DNA of 37,133 bases, from assembly GCF_001440405.1 (NCBI RefSeq), contig NZ_LLXX01000207.1, positions 1 to 37,133 of the forward strand. The letters are read 5' to 3'. Below the pieces are notes generated by a model, which saw only the letters and a program-made list of their open reading frames with translations, had not been told where the DNA came from and searched no databases. The translations under genes were made by a program, and so were the position numbers. The stretch comes from Bradyrhizobium valentinum. Lineage in GTDB: Bacteria > Pseudomonadota > Alphaproteobacteria > Rhizobiales > Xanthobacteraceae. Shown piece by piece: positions 7,222 through 15,770 of this stretch; within the stretch, counting starts at the first letter, position 1; every line of letters starts with the position of its first letter.

Positions 7222-7767
7222 ATGACCTTTGATCCGCTGACGGCCATCAACGGCGCGGTTTCCAACACGGTGCCCCTGTCCGGCGGCGCCGCGCCAACCG
7301 GCGATGCCACCGGCGCATTTTCCCGCGTGGTCGCAAACGCATCGTCGGACGCGAACAATGTGGCGACATCGCACGCATCGGCGCGCGTGCAGGAAAGCAG
7401 GCACGAGGCTACGCGTGTAGCGGCGGTACGCGAGTATCAGCTCACCTCGTTGCCAAAAAATCCGCAGGACGGCGTGGGGCACCACGTTCTGGACCGGCTG
7501 GAAACGCTCTATCGCGGTGATCAGCGGCTGCGCACGCCTAATGCACATTCCGCAACCGACTCTCCGGCAGTTGCGCTCGCCGGCGCCGGACTGCCGCGCG
7601 GCCCCGCTGCCGCGCCGCTGAATGGAGCCACCAACTCGACCGATGCCTTCAACGTCATGCTTCGCAACTTCGAACAGGTCTATCAACAATCCATTCAAGT
7701 CAGCCTGATGACCAAGAGCACTGGCGCCTTCACCACCTCAATGAACAAATTGATGTCCTCGGCGTGA
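7222..7767 (+). CDS. sctI: SctI (NolB/NopB-like) T3SS inner rod protein
   Basis: A 181-residue protein, similar in length to NolB/NopB (~164 aa), encoded directly before sctJ as nolB is before rhcJ. Residues 1-135 are low-complexity Ala/Thr/Ser/Asn. The conserved part is the C-terminal ~45 residues: FNVMLRNFEQVYQQSIQVSL followed by M-T-K-S-T-G and M-N-K-L-M. This matches the family pattern of an amphipathic helix with a terminal hydrophobic stretch seen in SctI/HrpB2/PrgJ rod proteins. It probably forms the adaptor between the export gate and the needle. First gene of the rightward operon. Confidence 0.8.
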   Translation: MTFDPLTAINGAVSNTVPLSGGAAPTGDATGAFSRVVANASSDANNVATSHASARVQESRHEATRVAAVREYQLTSLPKNPQDGVGHHVLDRLETLYRGDQRLRTPNAHSATDSPAVALAGAGLPRGPAAAPLNGATNSTDAFNVMLRNFEQVYQQSIQVSLMTKSTGAFTTSMNKLMSSA

Positions 7768-7808
7768 GCTGCCGCCGGGGACTCCTTGGATTTCAAGCGG
7801 AGACGCAC

Positions 7809-8687
7809 ATGATCGCCGTCCATAAAATGGTGAAGCTCGCTGCGCTCGCGCTCCTGCTTTGCGCGCTGGCGGGATGCCAGACGGAGCTTTACTCCAAACT
7901 GGACGAGCGCGAAGCAAACGACATGATTGCGCTCCTGCACAAATACGGCGTCGCTGCCGAGCGCTCGTTCGCCAAGGACGGAACCAGCCAGATCAGCGTC
8001 GAGGAACGCCAACTCCCGCAAGCGATCGAGCTCCTCAAGGCGAACGGCCTGCCGCGCAGGACGTTCACCAACATGGGAGAGGTCTTCAAGAGCAGCGGCC
8101 TGATTTCGTCACCGACGGAGGAGCGCGCGCGCTTTATCTACGCGCTGAGCGAAGAGCTGTCGCGGACGATCTCCGACATCGACGGCGTTCTTTCGGCCAG
8201 AATTCATGTGGTCCTTCCGAAGAATGATCTGTTACGCCAGGATGCGACGCCATCATCTGCATCAGTGTTCATTCGTCATGACTCTCGCGCGCCGCTGAAA
8301 TCATTGCTTCCCCATGTCAAGATGCTGGTGGCGAACAGCATCGAGGGGCTGTCCTACGAAAAGGTATCGGTGGTGCTCGTTCCGGTGGAACGTCCTTCCA
8401 TCGACACCGCCGCGCCAGGGACGGCTGGCGCAGCAACTCAAGCCGGGCTGATGGCGCCACGGATGGCCGGTGGCTCGTCTCAGGCGCTCTACTTTTCCCT
8501 CGCGGGCCTACCCGCGCTGCTCCTGACCGGCGCCTTGGCCTTCTGGCTCGGTCGCCGCCACGGACGACATGCGCCCGGCGGTTTGTCACCGGTGCCCGGC
8601 GCGGCCCGAAATGACCCGCCAAGAATCAATCGTCTCTCCCCGAATGATCGTGACGCCGATCGGACGGTCACGCAGCGCGCTGCCTGA
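7809..8687 (+). CDS. sctJ: SctJ, T3SS inner-membrane ring lipoprotein
   Basis: SctJ (RhcJ/HrcJ/YscJ, FliF-related) forms the inner ring of the basal body. The chosen ATG at 7809 gives 292 residues and a clean lipoprotein signal with lipobox L-A-G-C (Cys23); GGAG lies upstream. A GTG at 7764 that overlaps the sctI stop would add 15 residues before the signal and is less likely. Classic YscJ motifs follow: L-Y-S-K-L-D-E-R-E-A-N-D-M, then E-E-L-S-R-T-I-S-D-I-D-G-V and a V-V-L-P motif. A single C-terminal transmembrane helix (~residues 222-245) anchors it in the inner membrane. Confidence 0.96.
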   Translation: MIAVHKMVKLAALALLLCALAGCQTELYSKLDEREANDMIALLHKYGVAAERSFAKDGTSQISVEERQLPQAIELLKANGLPRRTFTNMGEVFKSSGLISSPTEERARFIYALSEELSRTISDIDGVLSARIHVVLPKNDLLRQDATPSSASVFIRHDSRAPLKSLLPHVKMLVANSIEGLSYEKVSVVLVPVERPSIDTAAPGTAGAATQAGLMAPRMAGGSSQALYFSLAGLPALLLTGALAFWLGRRHGRHAPGGLSPVPGAARNDPPRINRLSPNDRDADRTVTQRAA

Positions 8688-8713
8688 GGTTGGCGCTTCC
8701 GGCAGAGGACTTC

Positions 8714-9379
8714 ATGTCGACCACATCGACCCCACGCTCCGAATCTAAGGAAGTGCCTTCGTATGATGCCACGAGGATGGTCCTCGCCGCCCATCCGCGC
8801 AGACTGGCTGATGCGCTCGATAGCCGGCTCTCCGCCTCCGTTGTTTGCCGCCTGCAAAGCTGCGCTCGCCTGCATGACCGAATTGCGCCGTTGCTGATCC
8901 AGCGGCAAGCCGGCGGGTCAAACGATGCGCCGGCAGACGAAGCGACCGGCCTTGCGGAGCAGCGAGCGACATTCGAGCGTCTGTTTCAGGCCGATCTGAA
9001 GGAAACATCGTCTCTGGCCGGCGCTGCCTGGCACGGCCTGTCACTTCGCCAAATGATCCGAGGCCGCGACGTCGCCGATCTGATCGCTCAAATCGGGCAG
9101 CGTGCCCATGCATTCGGCTTGCGCCGCGACGGCGTCGCGCCTGCGCTGCGTTCCATTGCACCCGGCATTTTGGCTGAACGCATCGCGCGCGATGGATATG
9201 CGTGCCTCCACGTCTGGTTTTCGTCCTTCCCGCCGCCAATGCGACAGCAACTGCATGTTCGGCTTCCGCCCGAAAGCGCCGCGTATCCCGAATGGAGCGA
9301 CGCGGAGCAGAGCCTGGCGCTCGGCCTGATGGATCCTGTGTTGTCAGAACTCGACGGGTCGACGAATGTCTCCAAATGA
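8714..9379 (+). CDS. sctK: SctK (NolU-like) T3SS sorting platform protein
   Basis: A soluble protein of 221 residues from ATG 8714, which has AGAGGA just upstream; a TTG at 8690 directly after sctJ is the alternative. It sits between sctJ and sctL, the position of nolU in rhizobial clusters. SctK proteins diverge strongly. Here I see helical segments, including a W-H-G-L-S-L-R-Q-M-I-R-G-R-D-V motif near residue 110 and an aromatic stretch near 165, consistent with the family but not diagnostic. SctK docks the cytoplasmic sorting platform (SctQ, SctL, SctN) to the SctD ring. The call relies mainly on synteny and size. It overlaps sctL by 14 bases. Confidence 0.78.
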   Translation: MSTTSTPRSESKEVPSYDATRMVLAAHPRRLADALDSRLSASVVCRLQSCARLHDRIAPLLIQRQAGGSNDAPADEATGLAEQRATFERLFQADLKETSSLAGAAWHGLSLRQMIRGRDVADLIAQIGQRAHAFGLRRDGVAPALRSIAPGILAERIARDGYACLHVWFSSFPPPMRQQLHVRLPPESAAYPEWSDAEQSLALGLMDPVLSELDGSTNVSK

Positions 9380-10004
9380 GCCGCCGGCGCGTCCCAAGTT
9401 GAAGCCAAGCGGCCCGGTCGTGCGAGCCGAGGAGTTCAATCATTGGCGCGAGGCAGCAGGCGCCGTCGATGCAGCACACCAGTATCTGAAATCGATGCAA
9501 GAACTGGCCCAGGCTGCCTACGAGCAGGAGAAGCAGCGGGGATTTCTCGAGGGTCGCGAGGCCGGCGCTAGCGAGGCCGCTCAAGTCGCGACCAATCTGG
9601 CCGGCGAAGCCGCGCGTTATCTCAATGAGCTCGAGCGCACTGTTCCGTCCATGATCATCATCATCGTCGAGCGCATTCTCGGCGCGTTCGACGAAACCGA
9701 GTTCGTGACGCGGGCCGTACGACAGGCGGTAACGACGCTGGTGGGAACCGACATACGCCTGCGCGTTGCGCCCGAGATGGTGGAGCAGCTTCGCCGGTCG
9801 CTTGACGAAGACGGCTCCTGCGACGCCCGCCTGCTGCGCGTGGAGGCTGACGCCGGCATCAAGCCCGGCGACTGCCAGATAGTCACCCAGAGCGGCAATA
9901 TCGACGTCGGCCTTGCCGCACAGAGCCGGGCGCTGCGGAACGACCTGCAGCAACGGTTGAGCGCGATCGAGATCGCCGGCGCCAATTGGCAACGTGCCTC
10001 ATGA
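9366..10004 (+). CDS. sctL: SctL (NolV-like) ATPase stator of the T3SS
   Basis: A 212-residue soluble protein encoded between sctK and sctN, equivalent to NolV/HrpE/YscL and to flagellar FliH. Residues ~45-90 form a charged coiled-coil-like helix (Gln/Glu/Ala rich, with A-Y-E-Q-E-K-Q-R-G-F-L-E-G-R-E-A-G, the typical FliH pattern). The C-terminal half carries V-E-R-I-L-G, a V-A-P-E-M-V motif and the late G-D-C-Q-I-V-T-Q-S-G-N-I-D-V signature of this family. It regulates the ATPase and bridges it to SctQ. Its stop overlaps the sctN start (ATGA). Confidence 0.92.
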   Translation: MSPNEPPARPKLKPSGPVVRAEEFNHWREAAGAVDAAHQYLKSMQELAQAAYEQEKQRGFLEGREAGASEAAQVATNLAGEAARYLNELERTVPSMIIIIVERILGAFDETEFVTRAVRQAVTTLVGTDIRLRVAPEMVEQLRRSLDEDGSCDARLLRVEADAGIKPGDCQIVTQSGNIDVGLAAQSRALRNDLQQRLSAIEIAGANWQRAS

Positions 10005-11341
10005 CAGAGGAACGGCTATCGATTCGTTTCGCGTCGCAACTGCCGAGGCTGCATGACGCGGTCAAGCAGATCGACACGCGACCGGTCAGGGGCCGCGTCA
10101 CCAAGGCGGTAGGCACGCTCGTCCACGCGGTCGTGCCCAACGTCCGCATCGGCGAATTATGCACCATAGCGGACGCGCAGGCCGGGCATTCGATCACCGC
10201 CGAGGTCGTGGGCTTCACCGGCAACGGCGTGCTGCTCACGCCGATCGGCGAACTGCATGGGCTGTCGATGCGCAGCGAGGTGATACCGACCGGCCAGAGC
10301 ATGACGACGCCGGTCGGTGATGCCCTTCTTGGGCGCGTCATCGACAGCCTCGGGCGTGCGCTCGACGGCGGCGCGCCGATCAACCGCCGCGAAAGCGTGC
10401 GTTCGCTGCATGGTCCGGCGCCCAATCCGCTGTCGCGCCAACTGATCGATCGCTCGTTCCGCGTGGGCTTGCGTGCGATCGACGGCCTGCTGAGCTGCGG
10501 CGAAGGCCAGCGCGTCGGCATCTACGGAGAACCGGGAAGCGGCAAGTCCTGGCTGCTCGCCCAAATCGTCAAGAATGCGGAGGCCGATGTCGTGGTCATC
10601 GGCTTGATCGGCGAACGCGGGCGCGAGGTGCGGGAGTTCATTGCGCGGCAACTTGGCGAAGAAGGACTGAAGCGGGCCGTCCTCGTCGTCGCCACATCCG
10701 ACAGGTCACCGATCGAACGGCTCAAGGCGGCGTATGTCGCGACCGCAATTGCCGAGCATTTTCGCGACGACGGGCGCCGCGTTCTGCTGCTGATCGACAG
10801 CATCACCCGCTTTGCGCGCGCGGCACGCGAAATCGGTCTGGCCGCGGGCGAGCCGCCCACCCGTCGCGGTTTTCCGCCGTCAATCTTTGCGATCCTGCCG
10901 CAATTGATCGAGCGCGCCGGCATGGGTGAGCGCGGCTCGGTGACGGCTTTCTACACGGTGCTCGTCGAAGGCGACGGCACCGGCGATCCGATTGCGGAAG
11001 AGACGCAGGGCATTCTCGACGGCCACATTGTTCTGTCGCGCGCGCTCGCGAGTTCCGGCCATTTTCCGGCCATCGACATTCTCGCAAGCCGCAGCCGGCT
11101 GATGGAGGCGGTGATCTCCCGCGAACATGGCATCGAAGCGGGGCGGCTACGCGCCCTGCTCGCCCGCTACGCCGAGATCGAATTTCTGATCCAGGTCGGC
11201 GAGTACAGGCAAGGCACAGACAAGATTGCCGACGAAGCCGTCGCCAAGATCGACGACATCAGATCGTTCCTTCGGCAGCCGGCTGACGAGCGCACAACCT
11301 TCGAGGAAACCAGACGATGGATGGCGCGCCTCGCCTCATGA
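10001..11341 (+). CDS. sctN: SctN, T3SS ATPase
   Basis: The F1-like hexameric ATPase (RhcN/HrcN/YscN) that releases chaperones and unfolds substrates at the export gate. From ATG 10001 (overlapping the sctL stop) it has 446 residues, the usual family length; a TTG at 9986 is possible but unnecessary. The Walker A motif GEPGSGKS is at residue ~176, the G-E-R-G-R-E-V motif carries the catalytic Glu, and Walker B is RVLLLIDSITRFARAAREI. The G-L-A-A-G-E-P-P-T-R-R-G-F-P-P-S family signature follows. All catalytic residues appear intact. It belongs to the sctI-sctU operon and overlaps sctO. Confidence 0.97.
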   Translation: MTEERLSIRFASQLPRLHDAVKQIDTRPVRGRVTKAVGTLVHAVVPNVRIGELCTIADAQAGHSITAEVVGFTGNGVLLTPIGELHGLSMRSEVIPTGQSMTTPVGDALLGRVIDSLGRALDGGAPINRRESVRSLHGPAPNPLSRQLIDRSFRVGLRAIDGLLSCGEGQRVGIYGEPGSGKSWLLAQIVKNAEADVVVIGLIGERGREVREFIARQLGEEGLKRAVLVVATSDRSPIERLKAAYVATAIAEHFRDDGRRVLLLIDSITRFARAAREIGLAAGEPPTRRGFPPSIFAILPQLIERAGMGERGSVTAFYTVLVEGDGTGDPIAEETQGILDGHIVLSRALASSGHFPAIDILASRSRLMEAVISREHGIEAGRLRALLARYAEIEFLIQVGEYRQGTDKIADEAVAKIDDIRSFLRQPADERTTFEETRRWMARLAS

Positions 11342-11844
11342 ACATGACAAACGTGCACGCGTTGTCGCGCTATCGCGCGCTGCGCGAGCAGCAGGCCTAC
11401 CGCCTCATGCAGGTGGATGCGGCGGCGCGCGACAGGGCGCGCGTAGCAAGCGAGGCGGCGGCAGTCGCGCTTGCCCGCGCGGAGAACGATCGAAGCTGCG
11501 GCGAACAGCGCTACTACCGCGATCTCGCATCCACGGCGCGCGTTACGATCGAAATGCTGTATCGCGGGCACGATGAACTGGCCCGGCTGGCCGAAGCCGT
11601 GGCGGGCGCGAACCGCCTTGCCGAGACGGCGAGCGCAAACCTCGTGCATTGCGAACAGGCGCTGCTTCGATCCGCCGCCGAGCATCGCGCGCGGTTTCGC
11701 GAAGTCAGGAAAACGCGCCTGCTGCAGGAAAGGCTTGAGAACGCCATCCGCTCTTACATGGAGCTGATCGATGAGCTGGATACCGAAGAGCAAGGCAGCA
11801 TTCGGCATGCGAACACCCCCAGCGGCAGGAGCGGTCGGCCGTGA
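11317..11844 (+). CDS. sctO: SctO, T3SS stalk protein
   Basis: SctO (YscO/HrpD-like, FliJ-related) is the coiled-coil stalk that links the ATPase to SctV. The product is 175 residues from ATG 11317, which has GAGGAAA upstream. An ATG at 11338, directly coupled to the sctN stop, would give 168 residues. Almost the whole chain (~residues 15-155) is predicted helix rich in Ala, Arg, Glu and Leu without Pro or Gly breaks, the expected long antiparallel coiled coil. The tail is short and polar. Position after sctN and before sctQ corresponds to y4yJ. Identification is by architecture and context. Confidence 0.82.
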   Translation: MDGAPRLMNMTNVHALSRYRALREQQAYRLMQVDAAARDRARVASEAAAVALARAENDRSCGEQRYYRDLASTARVTIEMLYRGHDELARLAEAVAGANRLAETASANLVHCEQALLRSAAEHRARFREVRKTRLLQERLENAIRSYMELIDELDTEEQGSIRHANTPSGRSGRP

Positions 11845-12950
11845 TGGACGCCTATGGCACGCTTGCGCCCCATCGAGAGCAGCCGCACGACGCCGACGTC
11901 GCGCCATGGCAGCCGCGAATGCTGTGCGAGCCGTCGGACCTGGCTGTTCTGAACGCCTGTTCCGTCCGGCGCCCGCCGTTCAAAGGGTCACTCGAAGGTC
12001 TGCCGATCGACATCGACCTGTCCCCTTCTTATCTGATGGACCCCGCCCCGGCCGACAGTGATTGCTTCGAAGCGAGCTGCAACTGGGGCCAATCCAGCGC
12101 AAAAGCCACGCTTGCATACGCCACCGTGCGCCGTCTCCTGGACCGGATTCAGCCGGGGCTTTCCGACGATCCCCCGGACGAGCCGACCTTGTCCATGCTC
12201 GTCGAGCTCGCGCTCGCCCCGTTGTTCGAGAAGATCGAGATTGCGACCGGCGCGTCCTTCAGGCTTCAGTCATCGTCCCGCCGCGCGTCGCGCGATCTCA
12301 CAACACCTGGTCCGGGGTCGCGCCGGCTTGTCTTCCACGGCGCCCTGGACGGCATTCCTTTCGAGCTTGAGCTTGAACTGGACGTCCCCGCCCTCGAAGA
12401 CTTCGTAAAACTCCTGCAACATGCCGTGCCGGCGCGATTGCCGCTCGCGGAGACATTCGTGCCGGTCGTCGCGATCCTCAGTGCGGGCGCAGTGCGGCTA
12501 CCCGTGCGCACGCTGCAGGACCTGCATCATGGCGACGTGCTGATACCGGACGAGTTTCCATTCGAGCGCGGTGAGGCCGCCCTCACGTTTGGCCATCGAT
12601 ATCGGGCGATCGCACGCCTGGACGAAACCGGGGCGCGCGTCCGATCCGCGCTTCAGCACAGCAAGTTCATTCAGGAGATCAATGCAATGGAGGGCAAAGG
12701 CGCATCCCGCGTCGTCGAGACGGATGATCTTGGCGATCTCGAAATTCAACTGACCTTCGAGCTAGGCCGTCAGACGGTCGAACTCGAGCAACTTCGTACG
12801 ATAGCGCCTGGCTATGTATTTCCACTCGGGCGATCGCCGAATGATCCGGTCGACATCGTCGCCAACGGACGCCGCATCGGCCGCGGCGAGATCGTGCGTG
12901 TCGGCGACGGTCTGGGCGTTCGCCTCATTCGCCTGTTCGACCATGGCTGA
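11844..12950 (+). CDS. sctQ: SctQ, T3SS cytoplasmic ring (C-ring) protein
   Basis: A 368-residue protein from ATG 11844, overlapping the sctO stop; a GTG at 11841 is adjacent and in frame. The N-terminal ~270 residues are divergent. The C-terminal ~75 residues are a SpoA/FliN domain, with L-E-I-Q-L-T-F-E-L-G-R, then L-x-x-I-A-P-G-Y-V-F-P-L-G and V-D-I-V-A-N-G-R-R-I-G-R-G-E-I-V-R-V-G-D-G-L-G-V-R-L, the textbook signature. SctQ builds the sorting-platform pods with SctK and SctL. An internal start for a short C-terminal product, as known for YscQ, could be the ATG near 12687, but this is speculative. The end overlaps sctR by 8 bases. Confidence 0.94.
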   Translation: MDAYGTLAPHREQPHDADVAPWQPRMLCEPSDLAVLNACSVRRPPFKGSLEGLPIDIDLSPSYLMDPAPADSDCFEASCNWGQSSAKATLAYATVRRLLDRIQPGLSDDPPDEPTLSMLVELALAPLFEKIEIATGASFRLQSSSRRASRDLTTPGPGSRRLVFHGALDGIPFELELELDVPALEDFVKLLQHAVPARLPLAETFVPVVAILSAGAVRLPVRTLQDLHHGDVLIPDEFPFERGEAALTFGHRYRAIARLDETGARVRSALQHSKFIQEINAMEGKGASRVVETDDLGDLEIQLTFELGRQTVELEQLRTIAPGYVFPLGRSPNDPVDIVANGRRIGRGEIVRVGDGLGVRLIRLFDHG

Positions 12951-13599
12951 AATACAGCCCGGCATCCTCGCGCTCATCGCAATCACCTTCGGTCTGGGAT
13001 TGCTGGTGTTCGTCGTCGTGACGACGACCTCGTTCCTGAAGATCTCGGTCGTGCTGTTCCTCGTCCGTAACGCGCTCGGCGTCCAGCAAGTGCCGCCGAA
13101 CATCGTTCTGTATGGCGCGGCGCTGATTCTCACCATGTATATCAGCTCACCCATCATCGAGCAGGTATACGTGCAACTCAGCGACCCGACCCTGCAGTAC
13201 AGGACCTTCGACGATTGGGGCGTTGCGGTGAAACGCGCCCAGGAGCCGGTGCGGGATTATCTGAAGCGTTTTACCAGACCGGAGGAGCGGCAGTTCTTTC
13301 TTTCCGCTACCGAACGCGTATGGCCGGCCGATATGCGCAATCGCGCCACCGAGGACGAGCTCTCGATTCTTGCCCCCTCCTTTCTGCTCGCCGAGCTCAA
13401 GCGCGCGTTCGAGATCGGCTTTCTGCTCTATCTTCCGTTCATCACCATCGATCTCGTGGTAACGACGATTCTGATGGCGATGGGCATGTCGCTGGTCTCG
13501 CCGACGGTGATTTCAGTTCCGTTCAAGCTGTTCCTGTTCATCGCGATCGACGGTTGGTCGCGGCTGATACACGGGCTGGTCTTGAGTTACGCGCAGTAG
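12943..13599 (+). CDS. sctR: SctR, T3SS export gate membrane protein (FliP family)
   Basis: The ATG at 12943, overlapping the sctQ stop, gives 218 residues, the normal SctR length. The open frame extends upstream to 12814, but that part is out-of-frame sctQ sequence. The protein has four membrane segments. Family motifs are T-T-S-F-L-K-I-S-V-V-L-F-L-V-R-N-A-L-G-x-Q-Q-V-P-P-N, and near the end the F-K-L-F-L-F-I-x-x-D-G-W stretch. Together with SctS and SctT it forms the helical export gate in the inner membrane. Confidence 0.97.
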   Translation: MAEIQPGILALIAITFGLGLLVFVVVTTTSFLKISVVLFLVRNALGVQQVPPNIVLYGAALILTMYISSPIIEQVYVQLSDPTLQYRTFDDWGVAVKRAQEPVRDYLKRFTRPEERQFFLSATERVWPADMRNRATEDELSILAPSFLLAELKRAFEIGFLLYLPFITIDLVVTTILMAMGMSLVSPTVISVPFKLFLFIAIDGWSRLIHGLVLSYAQ

Positions 13600-13614
13600 C
13601 GGGAGAACATCATC

Positions 13615-13890
13615 ATGGAAGAAGCCAGCATTCTAACGCATATGAGCACGTCGCTCAGCCTGTTTCTCGTGCTGACGCTGCCGCCGCTGCTGGCGGCGCT
13701 GGTGGCCGGGCTGATCGTCGGAATCCTGCAGGCCGCCACACAAATCCAGGATCAGACCTTGCCGCAAACCGTCAAGCTGCTCGTCGTCGTCGCCGTTCTC
13801 GGCCTGCTCTCTCCGCTGCTTGCCGGCCCGCTGATCGATCATGCCAGACGCCTGTTTACGGAATTTCCAGCACTCACCACGCGTTCGTGA
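13615..13890 (+). CDS. sctS: SctS, T3SS export gate membrane protein (FliQ family)
   Basis: A 91-residue protein with two transmembrane helices (~residues 14-40 and ~50-75) separated by the conserved loop A-A-T-Q-I-Q-D-Q-T-L-P-Q-T-V-K. This is the size and topology of FliQ/SctS, four copies of which wrap the SctR-SctT core of the export gate. It lies 15 bases after sctR, with GGGAGA before the start, and 16 bases before sctT. Confidence 0.96.
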   Translation: MEEASILTHMSTSLSLFLVLTLPPLLAALVAGLIVGILQAATQIQDQTLPQTVKLLVVVAVLGLLSPLLAGPLIDHARRLFTEFPALTTRS

Positions 13891-13906
13891 CGGATAATCG
13901 GCCGCG

Positions 13907-14725
13907 ATGACGTCAGCGCTTTCATCGGCGGATTTTCAGCAGTTCATCGACGTGGCGTTGAGCGCATTGCTGGGGCTTGGCATCGCCGCCATGCGGACCA
14001 TGGGTGTTGCGCTGGTATTCCCCGTGTTCACAAAGGCGGAACTCGGCGGCGTCGTCCGTATGGGCTTTGCGCTCGCCCTGGGCCTTCCCGTGATGTGGCA
14101 CGCAACCGAGAGCATCGGCGTCCTGGGACCGCACCAGAGCGCCCAGCTTGTGCTGATCGCAATGAAGGAACTGCTGGTGGGAACGCTCATCGGCTTCATG
14201 TTCGGCGTGCCGTTCTGGGCCATTCAGGCGGTGGGCGAATTGATCGACGAGCAGCGCGGCGTGACCAACGAGGACGCCAGCGACCCTGCAACGCGGTCGC
14301 AAGCGTCGTCGCTGAGCATTTTTCTCGGCATCAGCGCCATCGCCGTCTTCATCACCGCGGATGGCATGCGCATCCTGGCCGGCACCCTCTACGACAGCTA
14401 TGCGATCTGGCCGGTGACGAGCTTTACGCCGAGGCTCACCCTCGACAGCGCCCTTTCGATTGCCAAGACGCTCGATCACATCCTCGGATACGCGCTGCTG
14501 GTCGGCGGCCCGGTCATCGCGCTGTTCCTGCTCCTGGACCTTTCGGTGATGCTGATCAGCCGTTCCGCCCCGCAACTGAACGCCTACGATCTGCCGCCTA
14601 CCCTGAAGAACGTCGTGTTCGTGGTCTTCATCGGCATCTACGCGACATACCTGATGGACTACATGCGCGGCGAGCTTGCGGGAACGCACGGCATCAAGAG
14701 CCAGCTCGAGCGGTTTCTGCAATGA
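13907..14725 (+). CDS. sctT: SctT, T3SS export gate membrane protein (FliR family)
   Basis: A 272-residue integral membrane protein with six or more hydrophobic helices. It carries FliR/SctT motifs: M-R-T-M-G-V-A-L-V-F-P-V-F near residue 25, the loop L-I-D-E-Q-R-G-V-T-N-E-D-A-S-D-P at ~112-127 (usual form ID.QRG....D), and a C-terminal S-R-S-A-P-Q-L-N-A-Y-D motif. One copy combines with SctR and SctS to form the gate. Its stop overlaps the sctU start (ATGA). Confidence 0.97.
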   Translation: MTSALSSADFQQFIDVALSALLGLGIAAMRTMGVALVFPVFTKAELGGVVRMGFALALGLPVMWHATESIGVLGPHQSAQLVLIAMKELLVGTLIGFMFGVPFWAIQAVGELIDEQRGVTNEDASDPATRSQASSLSIFLGISAIAVFITADGMRILAGTLYDSYAIWPVTSFTPRLTLDSALSIAKTLDHILGYALLVGGPVIALFLLLDLSVMLISRSAPQLNAYDLPPTLKNVVFVVFIGIYATYLMDYMRGELAGTHGIKSQLERFLQ

Positions 14726-15762
14726 GCGACACCAGCGAACAGAAATCGCTGCCGGCCTCGGCGAAGAAGCTTCAGGACGCGCGCGAGAAAGGGCAGATCT
14801 CCCACAGCCACGACTTCGTCAGCGCGGTAGGCGCGGTGGCGGCGATCGCATATTTGTGGTCGTTCTCGGGAAATATCGTCGGCCTTTGGCGAGAAGCCCT
14901 GCTGCTCGCCGTCGATATGCAAAACCAGCCGTTTCAGGTGGCGCTGCCGCAACTGGGCGCGGCGCTGGTCGCGCTGTGCTGGCGCACGGTCTTGCCGCTG
15001 CTGGCGGTCACCGTCGCTGCAGCGATGCTGGCCAACATCGCCATAAACCGAGGGTTTCTGTTCTCGCTTGCGCCGATGACTCCAAGTCTGGAACACATCA
15101 ACCCGTTCACCGGATTCAAGCGCATATTCGGCCTCAAAAACTGGATCGAGCTTGCGAAAACTGTCGTCAAGGGCGTTCTGCTCGGGTCCACCCTGGTCAT
15201 CGTCGTGGCGGGCACACTGAACACATTGGTTCGGCTACCGATCTGCGGCGAAGGCTGCATCGGCTTCGTGTTCGGCAGCATGGCGCAACTGCTGCTCAGC
15301 ATCGGCATTGCCTTCCTCCTCGCGACCGGCCTGGTCGATATTCTGCTTCAGCGCTGGCTGTTCCTGCGCGAGATGCGCATGACGATCACCGAGAGCAAGC
15401 GCGAGCGGCAGGATCAGGAAGGCAATCCACTGGTGCGCAGCACGCGCCGGCGTCACCGCGAGGAGCAGGCCCGGGAGCCTCCGATGGGCCCACGCCATGC
15501 CACCCTGTTCGTGCGCGACGAAAGCGTGGTGGTAGGCCTTCGCTATATCAGGGGCGAAACATCCGTGCCGATCGTAGTCTGCCGCGCAAGAGGCGCAGCC
15601 GCCCTATCGCTTCTCGACATTGCAGTGTCCGCCCGCATTCCCGTTGTCGCAGAAGCGGCGCTTGCCCGCAGCCTGCGGCGCAAGCCGCGGCTCGGTAGCG
15701 CGATCGCAAGCCAGCAATTCGAACGCGTCGCGCGCGCCATGCTGGCCGCCGGCCTCGTCTAG
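14722..15762 (+). CDS. sctU: SctU, T3SS export switch protein lacking the NPTH cleavage motif
   Basis: A 346-residue FlhB/SctU-family protein starting at the ATG coupled to sctT. The N-terminus (S-A-K-K-L-Q-D-A-R-E-K-G-Q-I-S-H-S-H-D) is diagnostic, four membrane helices follow, and then the conserved linker M-R-M-T-I-T-E-S-K-R-E-R-Q-D-Q-E-G-N-P. In the cytoplasmic domain the position of the self-cleaving NPTH tetrapeptide, normally directly before an (x)AV(x)LRY strand, reads RDES (residues 265-268, codons 15514-15525) before VVVGLRY. Asn and Pro, required for cyclisation and cleavage, are absent, so autoproteolysis is not expected. The rest of the fold continues normally (V-P-I-V-V-C-R-A-R-G, then a domain end V-A-R-A-M-L-A). 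The gene is intact, so this is not simple decay. Confidence 0.95.
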   Translation: MSDTSEQKSLPASAKKLQDAREKGQISHSHDFVSAVGAVAAIAYLWSFSGNIVGLWREALLLAVDMQNQPFQVALPQLGAALVALCWRTVLPLLAVTVAAAMLANIAINRGFLFSLAPMTPSLEHINPFTGFKRIFGLKNWIELAKTVVKGVLLGSTLVIVVAGTLNTLVRLPICGEGCIGFVFGSMAQLLLSIGIAFLLATGLVDILLQRWLFLREMRMTITESKRERQDQEGNPLVRSTRRRHREEQAREPPMGPRHATLFVRDESVVVGLRYIRGETSVPIVVCRARGAAALSLLDIAVSARIPVVAEAALARSLRRKPRLGSAIASQQFERVARAMLAAGLV

Positions 15763-15770
15763 ATGGCGCT

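Noticed and set aside
12814..12942. N-terminal extension of SctR
   Set aside because: It overlaps the conserved SpoA coding end of sctQ in another frame; the ATG at 12943 gives the normal SctR length.
14095..14721. Extension of the SctU frame upstream to 14095
   Set aside because: It is out-of-frame sctT sequence; the ATG at 14722 matches the conserved SctU start and overlaps the sctT stop.
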